Source of the DNA: an uncultured Desulfovibrio sp.
GTDB taxonomy: Bacteria; Desulfobacterota; Desulfovibrionia; Desulfovibrionales; Desulfovibrionaceae
DNA: 11,944 nt
Direction of reading: 5' to 3'
Assembly (NCBI GenBank): GCA_945871415.1
Contig: CAMBWG010000032.1
Location: 1-11,944, forward strand
Part shown: positions 1 to 6,262 of the stretch, in pieces
Layout of the letters: each line of letters starts with the position of its first letter
Numbering within the stretch: position 1 is the first letter of the stretch
Notes under the pieces: model-generated
What the model was told of the DNA's origin: nothing
The model's input: the letters and a program-made list of their open reading frames with translations, nothing else
Databases searched by the model: none
Translations under genes and position numbers: made by a program

Positions 1-121
1 CGCATTTCAAACCATACGGCCTGTCGTTTCGCGGAAAAGCGCGGTTTTTCCGCTCGCTTTTGGCCGGGCGGCGCTGTGCCGCCGCCTCGCGTTTCACTTT
101 TTTCAAAGTTGAAACACTCCA
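1..121 (+). repeat. 149-bp dispersed hairpin element, copy 1 (left end cut by window)
   Basis: This matches the other copies at 2985, 4230, 10498 and 11645 from the internal block CGCATTTCAAACCATACGGC onward. It keeps the A/T-rich stem around 31-54, the GGCGGC/GCCGCC stem around 67-83 and the right terminus TTTCAAAGTTGAAA. The right end reads CTCCAG instead of the usual CTCTAG, so it is slightly decayed. The left terminus lies outside the window. Confidence 0.85.
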
Positions 122-311
122 GCCTTGCAGACAGTCGTAATGCCAGAGCGCAAAATATTTCTCTCCATGACGCGCCTCACGCCTGCGCCGGCATCAGCGC
201 ACAGAAGGCAGAGAGAGAAAAAAAGTCACTTTCTGTCTCCGGGCGTCCCCGTTGCAATGAAGGGCGCCGGGGATCAACGACAAGCAATGATCTTTCCCAG
301 TACAAAAGCGC

Positions 312-1103
312 CTAATCCCGACGCGACGCTTCGCCATGAAGGTTGCGCAGCAATTTTGCCGCAAAGGCCGCCGCGCCAAAGCCGTTGTCGATATTGGTGA
401 CGGCAATGCCCGGAACGCAGCTGCACAGCATGGTATTCAGGGCGGCACGCCCCCCCTCGCCGACGCCGTAACCAACCCCGGAAGGCACCGCCAGCACGGG
501 ACAGGGAACCAGACCGGCCAGCACGCCGGGCAAGGCCCCCTCCATGCCGGCCACAGCGATGATGACGGTTGCCGAGCGCATGGCATCAATATGCGGCGTC
601 AGCCGATGCAGGCCGGCAACGCCCACGTCGGGAATAAAACCGCAATCCACATTCCAGAAACGCAACGTGCCGTAGGCTTCAGCAGCCACGCGCATATCCG
701 CCGCACCGGCGCTCACGACCAGCGCCTTTCCCCGGGACGGCCAGGGAGGCCCCAGGCGAAGCGCCCCGTCGCCAACGGCAAACAGGCGGGCATCTTCCCA
801 GAAACGCCCTTCGGGAAAGTGCTCCAGCAGCAGAGCGCCCTGCCGCGCGTCAACGCGGCTGACCAGCACCGGGGCTCCGTCAGCCGACAGCCCGCGCACG
901 GCGCCCAGCAGAGCGCCGTCGCTCTTGCCGGGCGCAAAGACGACTTCGCCCAGATTGGTGCGCAGCTCCCGCTGCGTATCCAGCGCCAGTCCGTTCAGCG
1001 TGTCCTGCACCGGTTCGAGAGCAAGACGGGCCAGAGCGCTTTCCGGGGTCATCGAGCCTTCGGCCACGGCGTGCAACAATTCTTCAACATGTTTTTTTTG
1101 CAT
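312..1103 (-). CDS. larB: LarB, pyridinium-3,5-biscarboxylic acid mononucleotide synthase
   Basis: A 263-residue protein of the LarB family, which carboxylates and hydrolyses nicotinic acid adenine dinucleotide in the first step of nickel-pincer nucleotide (NPN) cofactor synthesis, used by lactate racemase LarA. Residues from about 120 form the PurE-like (AIR carboxylase) domain, with the family signatures VAGMEGALPGVLAGLV, CPVLAVPSGVGYG and TNIDNGFGAA. The CSC at residues 227 and 229 is the likely site of the catalytic cysteine described for LarB. The frame is open to 1220, but the family begins near the MQKKHVEELL start at 1103. The extra upstream residues are low-complexity and would overlap the divergent regulator, so 1103 is chosen although no strong ribosome binding site is visible. 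No larC or larE lies beside it, so the rest of the NPN pathway must be encoded elsewhere. Confidence 0.88.
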   Translation of the reverse strand: MQKKHVEELLHAVAEGSMTPESALARLALEPVQDTLNGLALDTQRELRTNLGEVVFAPGKSDGALLGAVRGLSADGAPVLVSRVDARQGALLLEHFPEGRFWEDARLFAVGDGALRLGPPWPSRGKALVVSAGAADMRVAAEAYGTLRFWNVDCGFIPDVGVAGLHRLTPHIDAMRSATVIIAVAGMEGALPGVLAGLVPCPVLAVPSGVGYGVGEGGRAALNTMLCSCVPGIAVTNIDNGFGAAAFAAKLLRNLHGEASRRD

Positions 1104-1182
1104 GGCTGGCGTTATATGACAGACACTCGCGTTTTGCCAGTGCCGGACATGACGGGTCTGCGGGAAGAAGGGGGCGGCGATA

Positions 1183-1204
1183 CGTTGCATTATACGCCGC
1201 AACG
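1183..1204. promoter_or_regulatory. Inverted repeat upstream of the sigma-54 activator gene
   Basis: Perfect 6-bp arms CGTTGC and GCAACG (1183-1188 and 1199-1204) flank the 10-base spacer ATTATACGCC, ending six bases before the ATG at 1211. It lies in the divergent gap between larB and the regulator. It could be an operator or an mRNA hairpin at the translation start; the spacer also contains a TATAC that could be part of a -10 box. Function is not shown by sequence alone. Confidence 0.35.
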
Positions 1205-1210
1205 CGCTAC

Positions 1211-2650
1211 ATGAACCCAATGTCTATGCGCCGTTTACTTTTTCTTGCGCCGGCCCAGGCCGTTTCCGCGGTGTTCGCGCCTCTGCGCGACGCCGGTTTC
1301 GAGCTTGGCATGGCCGAAAACATGAAAGGGGCTTCTCTTTTTCTTGAGAAGTCGGACCCGGGCGTTATCTTTGCCCGTCCTTCCATGCCGGGCTTCAAGG
1401 TGGAGGAACTTCTGACATTCGGCGCGGACAAGGCCGAATTTCCTCCTGTCATTATCATCACAGACAAGGGCGATGCCCAGGAAGCCGAACGCCTGATGAG
1501 CCTGGGCGCGCGGGACTACTGGCTGGAACCGCTTGATATGGAGCGGATAGCGGCCGTAGCCCGCGAACCGCGCTCCCCCGTGCCTGTTCCCGCCCTGTCC
1601 ACGCTCGGAGGGCATAAACCGTCCTACGAAAAGGGCCCGCAAATAGTAGGACATGCGCCGGCCATCCGGCGTGTCCTCAAGCTGGCGCGGCAGGTTGCCG
1701 GCTCCAAGGCCACAGTCCTTATTTCCGGCGAATCCGGTACCGGTAAGGAGATGTTCTCCCGCTACCTGCATGCCATGAGCAAACGTGCATCCGGCCCCTT
1801 TATTGCCGTCAACTGCGCCGCGCTTCCGGAGCATCTTCTTGAAAGCGAGCTCTTCGGGCATGAAAAGGGTGCTTTCACCGGAGCCATTGCCCGCAAGCTT
1901 GGCAAATTCGAGCTTGCCGACGGCGGGACGCTGCTGCTTGACGAAATTTCCGAAATGGACCTCGCCCTTCAGGCAAAGCTGCTCCGCGTGCTGCAGGAAG
2001 GCGAAGTGGATCGCGTGGGGGGCACCGAAACCATCAAGGTGGACGTCCGCGTACTGGCCACCACCAACCGGGATCTGGAAGACTGGGTCAAACAGGGGAA
2101 GTTCCGGCAGGACCTGTATTTTCGCCTCAATGTCATTCCCCTGCGCCTGCCTTCGCTCAGAGAGCGGGGCGACGACGTGCTGGAACTGGCCAAATTTTTC
2201 ATGAACATGTATACCCGGGAATACGGCCTGCCGCCCGCGGAGCTGTCGCAGGCCGCCATCGAGTGGCTGCGCTCCTACGAATTTCCCGGTAATGTACGCG
2301 AACTGCAGAACCTTATGGAACGGGCCGTGCTGCTTGCCAACGGACAGCCCGTGCAACCCGCGCATTTTCTGCTGGAAGAAGAGGAATGGCCGCTGTTTGA
2401 CGAAGAAGAGCAGGAGGAAGGGGAGACTTCTTCACCTTCGCCATGCCATGACGCCCCGGAAGTGGATACGAACGCTCTTGCCGCCGGTCCTGTCATCCCT
2501 CTGCATGAAATGGAACGCCTGATGATCATCAAGGGGCTGGAAGCCACGTCCGGCAACAGAACCCAGGCTGCGGAGCTCCTCGGTATATCGGTGCGCACAC
2601 TGAGAAATAAACTCAATGAATACAGAACCTTGGGACATCCAGTCGATTAA
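1211..2650 (+). CDS. NtrC-class sigma-54 activator with degenerate receiver domain
   Basis: A 479-residue enhancer-binding protein that would remodel sigma-54 RNA polymerase. Residues 1-115 have the length and pattern of a receiver domain (VIFARPSMPG, VIIITDKGD, LGARDYWLEP). The phospho-acceptor Asp is Arg55, the N-terminal acidic pair is absent (LFLAPAQ) and the active-site Lys is Glu106, so classical phosphorylation is not expected. The AAA+ domain at about 143-380 is intact: Walker A GESGTGKE (173-180), the sigma-54 loop GAFTGA (220-225), Walker B LLLDEI (241-246), arginine fingers near FRQDLYFRL and sensor II GNVREL. A very acidic linker (388-405) leads to a Fis-type helix-turn-helix at about 447-471. 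The AAA+ stretch ARKLGKFELADGGTLLLDEI resembles flagellar activators of the FlbD/FlrC type, but no flagellar gene is nearby, so the target is unknown. Starts at 1220 or 1226 are also possible; no clear ribosome binding site decides. Confidence 0.9.
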   Translation: MNPMSMRRLLFLAPAQAVSAVFAPLRDAGFELGMAENMKGASLFLEKSDPGVIFARPSMPGFKVEELLTFGADKAEFPPVIIITDKGDAQEAERLMSLGARDYWLEPLDMERIAAVAREPRSPVPVPALSTLGGHKPSYEKGPQIVGHAPAIRRVLKLARQVAGSKATVLISGESGTGKEMFSRYLHAMSKRASGPFIAVNCAALPEHLLESELFGHEKGAFTGAIARKLGKFELADGGTLLLDEISEMDLALQAKLLRVLQEGEVDRVGGTETIKVDVRVLATTNRDLEDWVKQGKFRQDLYFRLNVIPLRLPSLRERGDDVLELAKFFMNMYTREYGLPPAELSQAAIEWLRSYEFPGNVRELQNLMERAVLLANGQPVQPAHFLLEEEEWPLFDEEEQEEGETSSPSPCHDAPEVDTNALAAGPVIPLHEMERLMIIKGLEATSGNRTQAAELLGISVRTLRNKLNEYRTLGHPVD

Positions 2651-2673
2651 CTGAAAGAAAAATATTTTTTTAC

Positions 2674-2702
2674 TTGACCTCCCGAAGGTTTTTCCGTAGA
2701 AC
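2674..2702 (+). promoter_or_regulatory. tRNA operon promoter, copy 1
   Basis: TTGACC (2674-2679), a 17-base spacer and TAGAAC (2697-2702) form a sigma-70 type promoter ending 14 bases before tRNA-Val. The A/T-only tract just upstream (2657-2672) is placed like an UP element, as expected for a stable-RNA promoter. The same arrangement recurs at 5703-5731. Confidence 0.75.
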
Positions 2703-2716
2703 TCTTTTCACCGGGA

Positions 2717-2792
2717 GGGCAGTTAGCTCAGCTGGTAGAGCACCGCCTTCACACGGCGGGGGCCACAGGTTCAAGTCCTGTACTGCCCACCA
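2717..2792 (+). tRNA. tRNA-Val (anticodon CAC), copy 1
   Basis: A 76-base cloverleaf with acceptor GGGCAGT/ACTGCCC, D-arm GCTC/GAGC, anticodon stem CCGCC/GGCGG with loop TTCACAC (anticodon CAC, reads GUG), T-arm ACAGG-TTCAAGT-CCTGT, and an encoded CCA. It is identical to the copy at 5746-5821. tRNA-Asp follows five bases later in the same transcript. Confidence 0.97.
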
Positions 2793-2797
2793 TACCC

Positions 2798-2874
<77 letters not shown>

Positions 2875-2880
2875 GAAAGT

Positions 2881-2912
2881 AAAGCGCACTGTTTACACAG
2901 TGCGCTTTTTTT
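2881..2912 (+). terminator. Rho-independent terminator of the first tRNA operon
   Basis: A perfect 12-bp stem AAAGCGCACTGT/ACAGTGCGCTTT with loop TTAC, running into a T tract, six bases after the tRNA-Asp CCA end. Confidence 0.92.
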
Positions 2913-2984
2913 GTTTATCAGACTTTTTTCTCCTTCAGCACGCGCAGCCAAGCGCACCTTCCCGGCCTGCGGCATTCTTCCGCT

Positions 2985-3133
2985 TAGAGCATTTCAACTT
3001 TGAAAAAGATGAAACGCGAGGCGGCGACACAGCGCCGCCCGGCCCAAAGTAAGCGGAAAAAAACGTGCTTTTTCCGTGAAACGACAGGCCGTATGGTTTG
3101 AAATGCACAGCGTTTCAAACTGAAAATGCTCCA
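2985..3133 (-). repeat. 149-bp dispersed hairpin element, copy 2 (inverted orientation)
   Basis: Full-length copy in the orientation opposite to the other five. It begins TAGAGCATTTCAACTTTGAAA-like at 2985 and ends GAAAATGCTCCA at 3133. All internal stems are recognisable, with some decay (GGCGGCGACACAGCGCCGCC). It sits between the tRNA terminator and the ogt 3' region. Confidence 0.9.
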
Positions 3134-3262
3134 GGATGGGTCATAAATTTTCTTTTCATAACATGTTTTATTTACAAGATAAATATTTTTTCATTGCGGT
3201 TTACGTTGTTATTGCTGCTTTTCCGCAAGAGATCTAAATTACATATAACATATTGTTTTACA
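3134..3262. other. AT-rich gene-free patch 3' of ogt
   Basis: About 130 bases of markedly AT-rich sequence between element copy 2 and the ogt stop codon, in contrast to the GC-rich surroundings. The AT bias continues into the last codons of ogt (FEKENILKK). No gene, clear hairpin terminator or repeat is seen in it. Confidence 0.6.
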
Positions 3263-3745
3263 TTATTTTTTAAGAATATTTTCTTTTTCGAACCGCAAGA
3301 GAAAGCTCTTGCACTCCAGCCCGCAGGCAAAACCGCGCAGCGCTCCGTTGGCGGCAATAACCCGATGGCAGGGCGTCACAAGCAGCAGGGGGTTTCTATG
3401 ATTGGCCATGCCCACGGCCCGAAAAGCACGTGGAGAGCCCACAGCCTGCGCTATATCCTTGTAAGAACGTGTCTCCCCGTAAGGAATCTCGCGCAGAGCG
3501 GCCCAGACACGCTGTTGGAACGGCGTCCCCGCAGGATGCAGCGGCACATCAAACCGGCGCAGTGTTCCCGCAAAATAAGCTCTTATCTGCATGGCTGATT
3601 CCCGCAAAAACGGATTATCGGATGTCGTCTCCTGAACGGCGTAAAAATCATTCACAAGCCGCACAGATGTCAGTCCTGACGCATCGGCACCCAGCAGCAG
3701 GAAGCCCAGAGGGCTGGAAAGCAACATTCTTTCTTCGTCCGCCAT
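3263..3745 (-). CDS. ogt: Methylated-DNA--protein-cysteine methyltransferase (O6-alkylguanine transferase)
   Basis: A 160-residue suicide DNA-repair protein that moves the alkyl group of O6-alkylguanine onto its own cysteine. The C-terminal DNA-binding domain carries FQQRVWAALREIPYGETRSY (75-95), the arginine-finger motif RAVGMA (109-114) and the acceptor motif PCHRV with Cys126. Variations from the family pattern are Thr for the usual Ile/Val just before PCHRV and GFACGL where GYAGGL is usual; neither removes a catalytic residue. The N-terminal domain (1-70) is weakly conserved, as in the family. The start at 3745 is supported by GGAGGAG about eight bases upstream. The gene is divergent from the small plus-strand gene at 3851. 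Confidence 0.93.
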   Translation of the reverse strand: MADEERMLLSSPLGFLLLGADASGLTSVRLVNDFYAVQETTSDNPFLRESAMQIRAYFAGTLRRFDVPLHPAGTPFQQRVWAALREIPYGETRSYKDIAQAVGSPRAFRAVGMANHRNPLLLVTPCHRVIAANGALRGFACGLECKSFLLRFEKENILKK

Positions 3746-3786
3746 GACAACTCCTCCGCGCGTTGCAGGATAAGGACGGAGCAGGC

Positions 3787-3815
3787 TTGACCCGCGCCGT
3801 CGCGCCTTTTATGGT
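3787..3815 (+). promoter_or_regulatory. Promoter of the 74-codon gene
   Basis: TTGACC (3787-3792), a 17-base spacer and TATGGT (3810-3815) match sigma-70 spacing. It lies 35 bases upstream of the ATG at 3851, in the gap divergent from ogt. Confidence 0.6.
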
Positions 3816-3850
3816 GGAAGAAAACGAAACTAAGTCCTGGGAGGTAGCGT

Positions 3851-4075
3851 ATGCAGTTCTACAGTCCCTATACCCAGACGGCAGAAATCGCACAGAAGAC
3901 AAGCTGGGGGCTTATTGACCCCGTTACCTATCTTCCTTCCATCTTTATTGATACTCTGGCAGGCATCCCCGAAGCGGACGCCAAGTCGGGGGCCGTCAAC
4001 GATATGAGCGCTCTGTTCCGCAGCGTTGCCAGCAATATGGAAGGGCAGGGCGTCATCGTCTACGAGTCTGTCTGA
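3851..4075 (+). CDS. Small protein of unknown function (74 residues)
   Basis: Not recognised. The 74-residue product begins MQFYSPYTQTAEI and is soluble-looking and slightly acidic, with one short hydrophobic run (YLPSIFIDTLAGI) too brief and interrupted for a convincing membrane helix. It has no cysteines and no helix-turn-helix or zinc motif. It is judged real because it has a complete expression unit of its own: a well-spaced promoter at 3787-3815, GGGAGG six bases before the ATG, and a strong terminator at 4187-4223. Its neighbours (ogt on the opposite strand, a convergent deacetylase) give no functional hint. About 110 bases separate its stop from the terminator with no further gene. Confidence 0.75.
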   Translation: MQFYSPYTQTAEIAQKTSWGLIDPVTYLPSIFIDTLAGIPEADAKSGAVNDMSALFRSVASNMEGQGVIVYESV

Positions 4076-4186
4076 CGCATTGCAGAATCCCTGCAAACGC
4101 CTCTTCCCGACCGCGAGCCCCGTAATAGCCGCGTCCAATCCTGTCCGCCCCCTTCTGAGGAAATACCTTCCCGCAGCGTCCATGAA

Positions 4187-4223
4187 AAAACGCCGTCAAC
4201 AGAGATTCTGTTGACGGCGTTTT
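4187..4223. terminator. Strong bidirectional-looking terminator
   Basis: A 13-bp perfect stem CGCCGTCAACAGA/TCTGTTGACGGCG with a 3-base loop is flanked by AAAA on the left and TTTT on the right, which can extend the stem and serve as U tracts on either strand. On plus it ends the 74-codon gene unit. On minus it could stop transcripts from the convergent deacetylase gene. Confidence 0.9.
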
Positions 4224-4229
4224 GCTGTT

Positions 4230-4378
4230 TAGAGCATTTTCAGTTTGAAAAGCTTCGCATTTCAAACCATACGGCCTGTCGTTTCGCGGAAAAAAGCGCG
4301 GTTTTTCCGCTTACTGTGGGCGGGGCGGCGCTGTGCCGCCGCCCCGCGTCTCACCTTTTTCAAAGTTGAAACGCTCTA
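4230..4378 (+). repeat. 149-bp dispersed hairpin element, copy 3 (best-preserved ends)
   Basis: Full copy with TAGAGC at the left (4230) and GCTCTA at the right (4378). The 21-base termini pair imperfectly (17 of 21). Internal stems are GTTTGAAA/TTTCAAAC, GCGGAAAAA/TTTTTCCGC, GGCGGC/GCCGCC and TTTCAA/TTGAAA. TA at both ends fits a TA target duplication. The right end supplies an in-frame TAG for the shifted deacetylase tail frame read on the minus strand. Confidence 0.92.
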
Positions 4379-4650
4379 GCTTTGCGGCCCTATGCCGTCC
4401 GATATGGGTTGCAGCCCGTGCCTGTCCGGCAACGGGCTTGCCAGCGTCCGGGTCGGCACATTGCGGGGTTCCAGAGAGGGTAAGGCTACCTGCGGCGCTT
4501 CTCCCGGCATACCGTCAGACGGCGTATACAGGCTCTCCGGCGCATGCGAGGCGCCGCGGGACGGCATGAGAGGCGGAGAAGCCGCCGCGGCGGTCTCTTC
4601 CGGCCACGGGCGACTGCTGCGGGCCAGCTCCGCTGCGCGCTGGCATAGCT
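4376..4650 (-). other. Probable frameshifted C-terminal tail of the deacetylase
   Basis: From about 4650 down to the TAG at 4376-4378 the minus strand is open in a frame different from that of the deacetylase domain. It encodes a Pro/Ala/Ser-rich tail of ordinary composition (ELARSSRPWPEETAAAASPP, then LMPSRGASHAPESLYTPSD). The frame continuous with the catalytic domain instead gives an arginine-rich run (RGRKRPPRRLLRLSCRP). A one-base indel near 4640-4655 would join the domain to this tail and give a product of roughly 366 residues. The tail frame ends exactly at the TAG provided by element copy 3. Confidence 0.5.
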
Positions 4651-5475
4651 TTCCGGCGGCATCAGCGGCTCAGATTCCTGCTCCGCTGCCACCGCGTCGG
4701 GCGCCGTCCGGGCCGGGTTTCGTTCCGTCCAGAGCAGCGGCGGTTCCGGATCCAGCACGCTGTTGATATACTCGGATACCGTCACGAAACGCTGGCAGCC
4801 TCCGGCCTTCAAATCAGAAATAATCTTGGGAAGATCCGCGGCTGTCGTCTTGAGAGGATCATGAAAGAGCAGAATGCCGCGCATCTCTCCGGGGGGGAAG
4901 ACACGCCCCACGGCATTGATGATCTGGGCATAGTTGGCAGGGCGACGCTTCCAGTCCTGACTGTCCACCGACCAGAGAACCACAGTAACGCCCAGACGCC
5001 CGGCTATATCGACAACATCCTTGTCATAGGAACCATAGGGGGGCCGCATATAAATCGGATTCGCTCCCAGATCCCGGAGCAGCTTGTCGGTAATCTCGAT
5101 TTCCTCCTGCTTGCGGTCGCGGGATATGCGCCGCAAGTTGGGATGAGAAAAGGAATGATTGCCGACCTCGTGCCCCTCGGCCACAATGCGCTGCACATGC
5201 TGGGGATAGAGCTTGACGTTCTTGCCGAGCATGAAGAAGGTGGCCGGAATGCCGTTCTCGCGCAGGACATCAAGAATATGCGGCGTATAGCGGGAAGGGC
5301 CGTCATCAAAGGTCAGAGCGCACAAATTCTCGCGCATCGGCTGGCGCATGATGGCATTGCCGTCGTAGACCTGCGCATCGGCCGATCCCGCGCACAGGGC
5401 CAGACCGACGGCACAGGACAGAAGACCTGTCCAGAGACGCCGGGCACGGCGTGGAAAAAAAGCTGTTACAGACAT
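4486..5475 (-). CDS. Secreted polysaccharide deacetylase (NodB/CE4 family)
   Basis: A 329-residue protein with an N-terminal signal peptide (basic MSVTAFFPRRARRLW, a hydrophobic stretch, cleavage near ADAQ), so it should act in the periplasm or envelope on N- or O-acetylated polysaccharide. All CE4 motifs are present: TFDDGP with the Asp pair at 57-58, HSFSH with metal His107 and His111, RPPYGSYD from 144, WSVDSQDW around 168-175, and LLFHD with His205/Asp206. The start at 5475 is chosen because it begins the signal peptide; the open frame upstream to 5694 has no such feature. After about residue 270 the frame becomes arginine-rich and unnatural, and a one-base shift probably affects the tail (see 4376-4650). 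The catalytic domain is unaffected. Substrate unknown. Confidence 0.88.
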   Translation of the reverse strand: MSVTAFFPRRARRLWTGLLSCAVGLALCAGSADAQVYDGNAIMRQPMRENLCALTFDDGPSRYTPHILDVLRENGIPATFFMLGKNVKLYPQHVQRIVAEGHEVGNHSFSHPNLRRISRDRKQEEIEITDKLLRDLGANPIYMRPPYGSYDKDVVDIAGRLGVTVVLWSVDSQDWKRRPANYAQIINAVGRVFPPGEMRGILLFHDPLKTTAADLPKIISDLKAGGCQRFVTVSEYINSVLDPEPPLLWTERNPARTAPDAVAAEQESEPLMPPESYASAQRSWPAAVARGRKRPPRRLLRLSCRPAAPRMRRRACIRRLTVCREKRRR

Positions 5476-5702
5476 GAGTATTCCGTTCCCGCAGAAAGCC
5501 GGACAAAAAATCGTATCAGGGGGGTGGGGCCGCCCCGGCCGGAATGTTCCGCCGCCAGTCGATCCGCCACCAGTAACCATTTCTGAAAAGACTTCTAGCA
5601 CCGCCTTTCCCGGCCCGCAAGCAGGACGGTCCGACAGGAAAATGAAAATCCTGTTCTTTTTTCCGCCACAAAAATTTTTTTCAAAAAGTCGCAAAAAAGT
5701 GC

Positions 5703-5731
5703 TTGACGATCAGGCCTCCTTTGCGTAGAAC
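5703..5731 (+). promoter_or_regulatory. tRNA operon promoter, copy 2
   Basis: TTGACG (5703-5708), 17 bases, then TAGAAC (5726-5731), preceded by an A/T-rich UP-like tract (5669-5699). From the -10 box into the tRNA the sequence matches copy 1 with one difference. Confidence 0.75.
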
Positions 5732-5745
5732 TCTTTTCACCGAGA

Positions 5746-5821
5746 GGGCAGTTAGCTCAGCTGGTAGAGCACCGCCTTCACACGGCGGGGGCCACAGGTT
5801 CAAGTCCTGTACTGCCCACCA
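5746..5821 (+). tRNA. tRNA-Val (anticodon CAC), copy 2
   Basis: Identical over its 76 bases to the gene at 2717-2792: same cloverleaf, anticodon loop TTCACAC, encoded CCA. First gene of the second Val-Asp operon. Confidence 0.97.
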
Positions 5822-5826
5822 TACCC

Positions 5827-5903
<77 letters not shown>

Positions 5904-5910
5904 GCAAATC

Positions 5911-5941
5911 AAGCGCACTGTGTAAGCAGTGCGCTTTTTTT
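5911..5941 (+). terminator. Rho-independent terminator of the second tRNA operon
   Basis: 10-bp stem AAGCGCACTG/CAGTGCGCTT with loop TGTAAG, then a T tract. It is related to the terminator of copy 1 but diverged in the loop and flanks, while the tRNA genes stayed identical. Confidence 0.9.
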
Positions 5942-5993
5942 ATTGCCTGAAAAATAAATCCCGCCGTCTTGCTCCGCAGGCGACACGGGTGAC

Positions 5994-6075
5994 GAAACGC
6001 GCGTTTTTTCCGCTTCCTTTTCCTTTGGGCCGGGCGGCGCTGTGCCGCATCACCTTTTTTAAATAAAATGCTCAA
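5994..6075 (+). repeat. 149-bp dispersed element, degenerate internal remnant
   Basis: The stretch keeps GAAACGCGCG...TTTTTTCCGCTTCC, the GGGCCGGGCGGCGCTGTGCCGC stem and CACCTTTTTT of the family, then a decayed right end (AAATAAAATGCTCAA). The left third and the GCGGAAAAA half-stem are missing. It is a truncated fifth family member of the window. Confidence 0.65.
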
Positions 6076-6102
6076 GTACGCGGATTTCAGGGAGTACGGG
6101 GA

Positions 6103-6262
6103 GCTTGAAGGAAAACTACGGAAACGCCTTCTTCGCTTCACTACGGAAAGGCTGGGGCCCTTTTTGCCGCAGCGGCGACGGGCGGCCGGAGGCCGTGCCC
6201 GTCAGACGACAGCCTTACGGGCATCGACAGCAGAGCAAAGAAGGTTCCCCCTCAAAAAACGT
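6103..6262 (+). repeat. Second dispersed repeat family, copy A (with extra hairpin)
   Basis: Blocks shared with the minus strand of 10243-10360 include ACGG-AACGCC-TTC, CTRCGGAARGGC, GGGCCCTTTTTGCCGCAG (6155-6172), CGACAGCAGAGCAAAG and CCCCCTCAA. This copy carries an internal insertion with a strong hairpin (6177-6203, GACGGGCGGCC/GGCC-GT-GCCCGTC). It abuts the stop codon of the thiF-like gene at 6262. No T tract follows the hairpin, so it is not a canonical terminator. Confidence 0.75.

Noticed and set aside
1104..1210. Sigma-54 promoter (GG-N10-GC) for larB or the regulator
   Set aside because: The TGGC/GGCAC strings present do not have the required spacing to a GC doublet.
336..1214. 292-codon open frame on plus, antisense to larB
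   Set aside because: larB signatures on the other strand are unambiguous, and this frame has low-complexity composition.
1235..2365. 376-codon open frame on minus, antisense to the sigma-54 activator
   Set aside because: It is a shadow of the well-conserved AAA+ gene, with no recognisable domain.
3098..3598. Plus-strand frame beginning MKCTAFQTENAPG, and similar FQTEN-containing frames elsewhere
   Set aside because: The FQTEN peptide is simply the 149-bp element read in one frame; it recurs wherever the element lies and continues into antisense of other genes.
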